Shown here piece after piece: positions 4,640 through 6,074 of a DNA stretch of 6,074 nt. The stretch's first letter is position 1; each line of letters starts with the position of its first letter. This DNA is from Candidatus Kapaibacterium sp. GTDB taxonomy: Bacteria; Bacteroidota; Ignavibacteria; Palsa-1295. The notes under the pieces were generated by a model. That model did not search any database and was not told the DNA's origin. It saw only the letters and a program-made list of their open reading frames with translations. A program made the position numbers and the translations under genes. The stretch is taken from positions 1 to 6,074 of the forward strand of contig JANWLI010000039.1 of NCBI GenBank assembly GCA_025450975.1, given 5' to 3'.

Positions 4640-6074
4640 TCACAACGGTATATTCCCATGCTTGCGCCACGGATTCGTCTGCTTCTTTGTCGAAAGAACC
4701 TGTAATGCCCGAATCAGCCGCAAACGTGTATCCCGTGGCTCGATCACATCATCAATGTATCCGCGCTCGGCGGCCGTGAATGGATTTGCAAAACGGACCC
4801 GATACTCTTCGATCAGCTCTTCTTCGCGCTTCGCCTTGTCTTTTGCTTCGGATATTTCTTTTTTGAAGATGATCTCGACCGCGCCCTTCGGACCCATAAC
4901 GGCGATCTCCGCCGTCGGCCACGCATAGTTCATGTCGCCGCGAATGTGCTTGGAGTTCATCACATCGTATGCGCCGCCATACGCCTTACGCGTGATGACC
5001 GTCACTTTCGGCACGGTAGCCTCAGCAAATGCATAGAGCAGCTTTGCACCCTGTCGGATAATACCGCGCCATTCCTGCTCCGTTCCGGGAAGGAAGCCAG
5101 GAACATCTTCGAAGACGATCAGCGGAATATTGAAGGCATCGCAGAATCGTACGAAGCGCGCGCCCTTCACGCTGGAGTCAATGTCGAGCACGCCGGCAAG
5201 CGCCATCGGCTGATTCGCAACGATGCCGACAGATTCGCCGTCCATTCGAGCAAAGCCGACAATGATATTCTGTGCATACGCCTTATGCACTTCAAAGAAG
5301 CTATCGCGATCGACGACTTCTTCGATCACCGATTTCATATCGTACGGCTTGTTCGCGCTGTCGGGAATGATCGACTCAAGTGGCTCATTCGAGCGTGTCG
5401 GATCGTCATCACTTTGCATCCGCGGCGTCTTCTCCCGATTCGACTGCGGAAGATACGTGATCAACTTTCGTAAGCCCTCGATGCACTCAAGCTCGTTCGG
5501 CGATGCAAAGTGTGCGACGCCGGACTTCTCCGCATGCGTATCGGCTCCGCCAAGGGCTTCGCTGGTAACGTCTTCGTGCGTGACGGTCTTAACGACGTTC
5601 GGCCCGGTCACGAACATGTAGCTCGTGCCTTCGACCATCCAGACGAAATCTGTAATGGCAGGAGAGTACACCGCGCCGCCGGCACAAGGGCCGAGGATCG
5701 CCGAAAGCTGAGGGATCACGCCGGAGGAAAGTGTATTGAGCAGGAAGATATCGGCATAGCCGCCGAGCGAAACAACACCTTCCTGAATACGCGCTCCGCC
5801 TGAGTCATTAAGGCCAATGATCGGTGCGCCGACCTTCAACGCCATTTTCATGACCTTGACGATCTTCTCGGCATGCGATTCGGAGAGCGAGCCACCGAAG
5901 ACGGTGAAATCCTGGCTGAAGACGAATACCGTTCGTCCGTGAATGCGGCCGCAGCCCGTAACGACGCCATCGCCAAGCGGCCGGTTCTTTTCGAGGCCGA
6001 AGTCGTTCGAACGGTGGCGCACGAACATGTCGAACTCCTCGAACGACCCTTCGTCAAGGAGCAGGGTAAGACGC
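4640..6074 (-). CDS. pccB: Acyl-CoA carboxylase carboxyltransferase subunit (propionyl-CoA carboxylase beta type), 5' end outside window
   Basis: This subunit transfers the carboxyl group from biotin to an acyl-CoA, usually propionyl-CoA to give methylmalonyl-CoA, in the cytoplasm. The frame stays open from the stop at 4640 to the window edge. Before the in-frame ATG at 6028 it encodes RLTLLLDEGSFEEFD, the conserved family segment, so that ATG is internal and roughly 30-40 N-terminal residues are missing. About 478 codons are present. Visible signatures are DSGGARIQEGV and GPCAGGAVYSPA in the N-terminal crotonase-like half, DVPGFLPGTEQEWRGIIRQG and KAYGGAYDVM in the C-terminal half, and the characteristic ending KHGNIPL. 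An acetyl-CoA carboxylase or methylmalonyl-CoA decarboxylase alpha role cannot be excluded, because these share the fold. The biotin-carrying partner is not in the window. Confidence 0.95.
   Translation of the reverse strand, partial: RLTLLLDEGSFEEFDMFVRHRSNDFGLEKNRPLGDGVVTGCGRIHGRTVFVFSQDFTVFGGSLSESHAEKIVKVMKMALKVGAPIIGLNDSGGARIQEGVVSLGGYADIFLLNTLSSGVIPQLSAILGPCAGGAVYSPAITDFVWMVEGTSYMFVTGPNVVKTVTHEDVTSEALGGADTHAEKSGVAHFASPNELECIEGLRKLITYLPQSNREKTPRMQSDDDPTRSNEPLESIIPDSANKPYDMKSVIEEVVDRDSFFEVHKAYAQNIIVGFARMDGESVGIVANQPMALAGVLDIDSSVKGARFVRFCDAFNIPLIVFEDVPGFLPGTEQEWRGIIRQGAKLLYAFAEATVPKVTVITRKAYGGAYDVMNSKHIRGDMNYAWPTAEIAVMGPKGAVEIIFKKEISEAKDKAKREEELIEEYRVRFANPFTAAERGYIDDVIEPRDTRLRLIRALQVLSTKKQTNPWRKHGNIPL

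Noticed and set aside
4946..5473. 175-codon open frame on the plus strand
   Set aside because: It is antisense to the highly conserved carboxyltransferase core and shows no domain.

Overview
The window reads as a chromosomal segment from the Bacteroidota/Chlorobiota/Ignavibacteriota (FCB) side of the bacterial tree. The grounds are a SusC-like TonB-dependent receptor with an N-terminal carboxypeptidase-regulatory-like domain, a lipoprotein ending in a region that resembles a type IX secretion sorting or FlgD-like Ig domain, mostly leaders without a Shine-Dalgarno site, and a GxxExxY-family gene. The exact phylum is an inference; no rRNA is present. All well-supported genes lie on the minus strand. 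Only the first 30 bases may carry the end of a convergent plus-strand gene.

Read in the direction of transcription (right to left): (1) 6074-4640 is the 3' part of a biotin-dependent acyl-CoA carboxylase carboxyltransferase subunit (propionyl-CoA carboxylase beta type), cut by the window edge. (2) 4568-4081 is a compact 488-bp unit holding a GxxExxY (PD-(D/E)XK-like) gene. It is bracketed by ungapped 41-nt inverted repeats, each made of about four copies of a 9-bp motif (TGGRATTWT-like). (3) 4045-3164 is a lipoprotein of unknown function with a sorting-domain-like C-terminus. (4) 3115-3043 is tRNA-Pro(UGG) without an encoded CCA. (5) 2997-2824 is a 57-aa small protein with an SH3/KOW-like pattern and the only clear AGGAG ribosome binding site in the window. 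(6) 2777-2457 is an exported His-rich, CxxC, RGPP-ending small protein resembling DUF2946/HYC_CC_PP-type proteins. (7) 2374-56 is an outer-membrane TonB-dependent receptor, preceded by a perfect 8-bp palindrome with a 7-nt spacer. (8) 31-70 is another copy of the 9-bp-periodic repeat, overlapping the receptor stop codon.

Two functional themes stand out. The His-rich exported protein followed by a TonB receptor looks like a metal-handling module, perhaps controlled through the palindrome between the genes; the substrate is not shown by the sequence. The GxxExxY gene with its inverted repeats, plus the related repeat about 4 kb away, looks like a dispersed, possibly mobile repeat family. There is no gene-free stretch longer than 300 bases.
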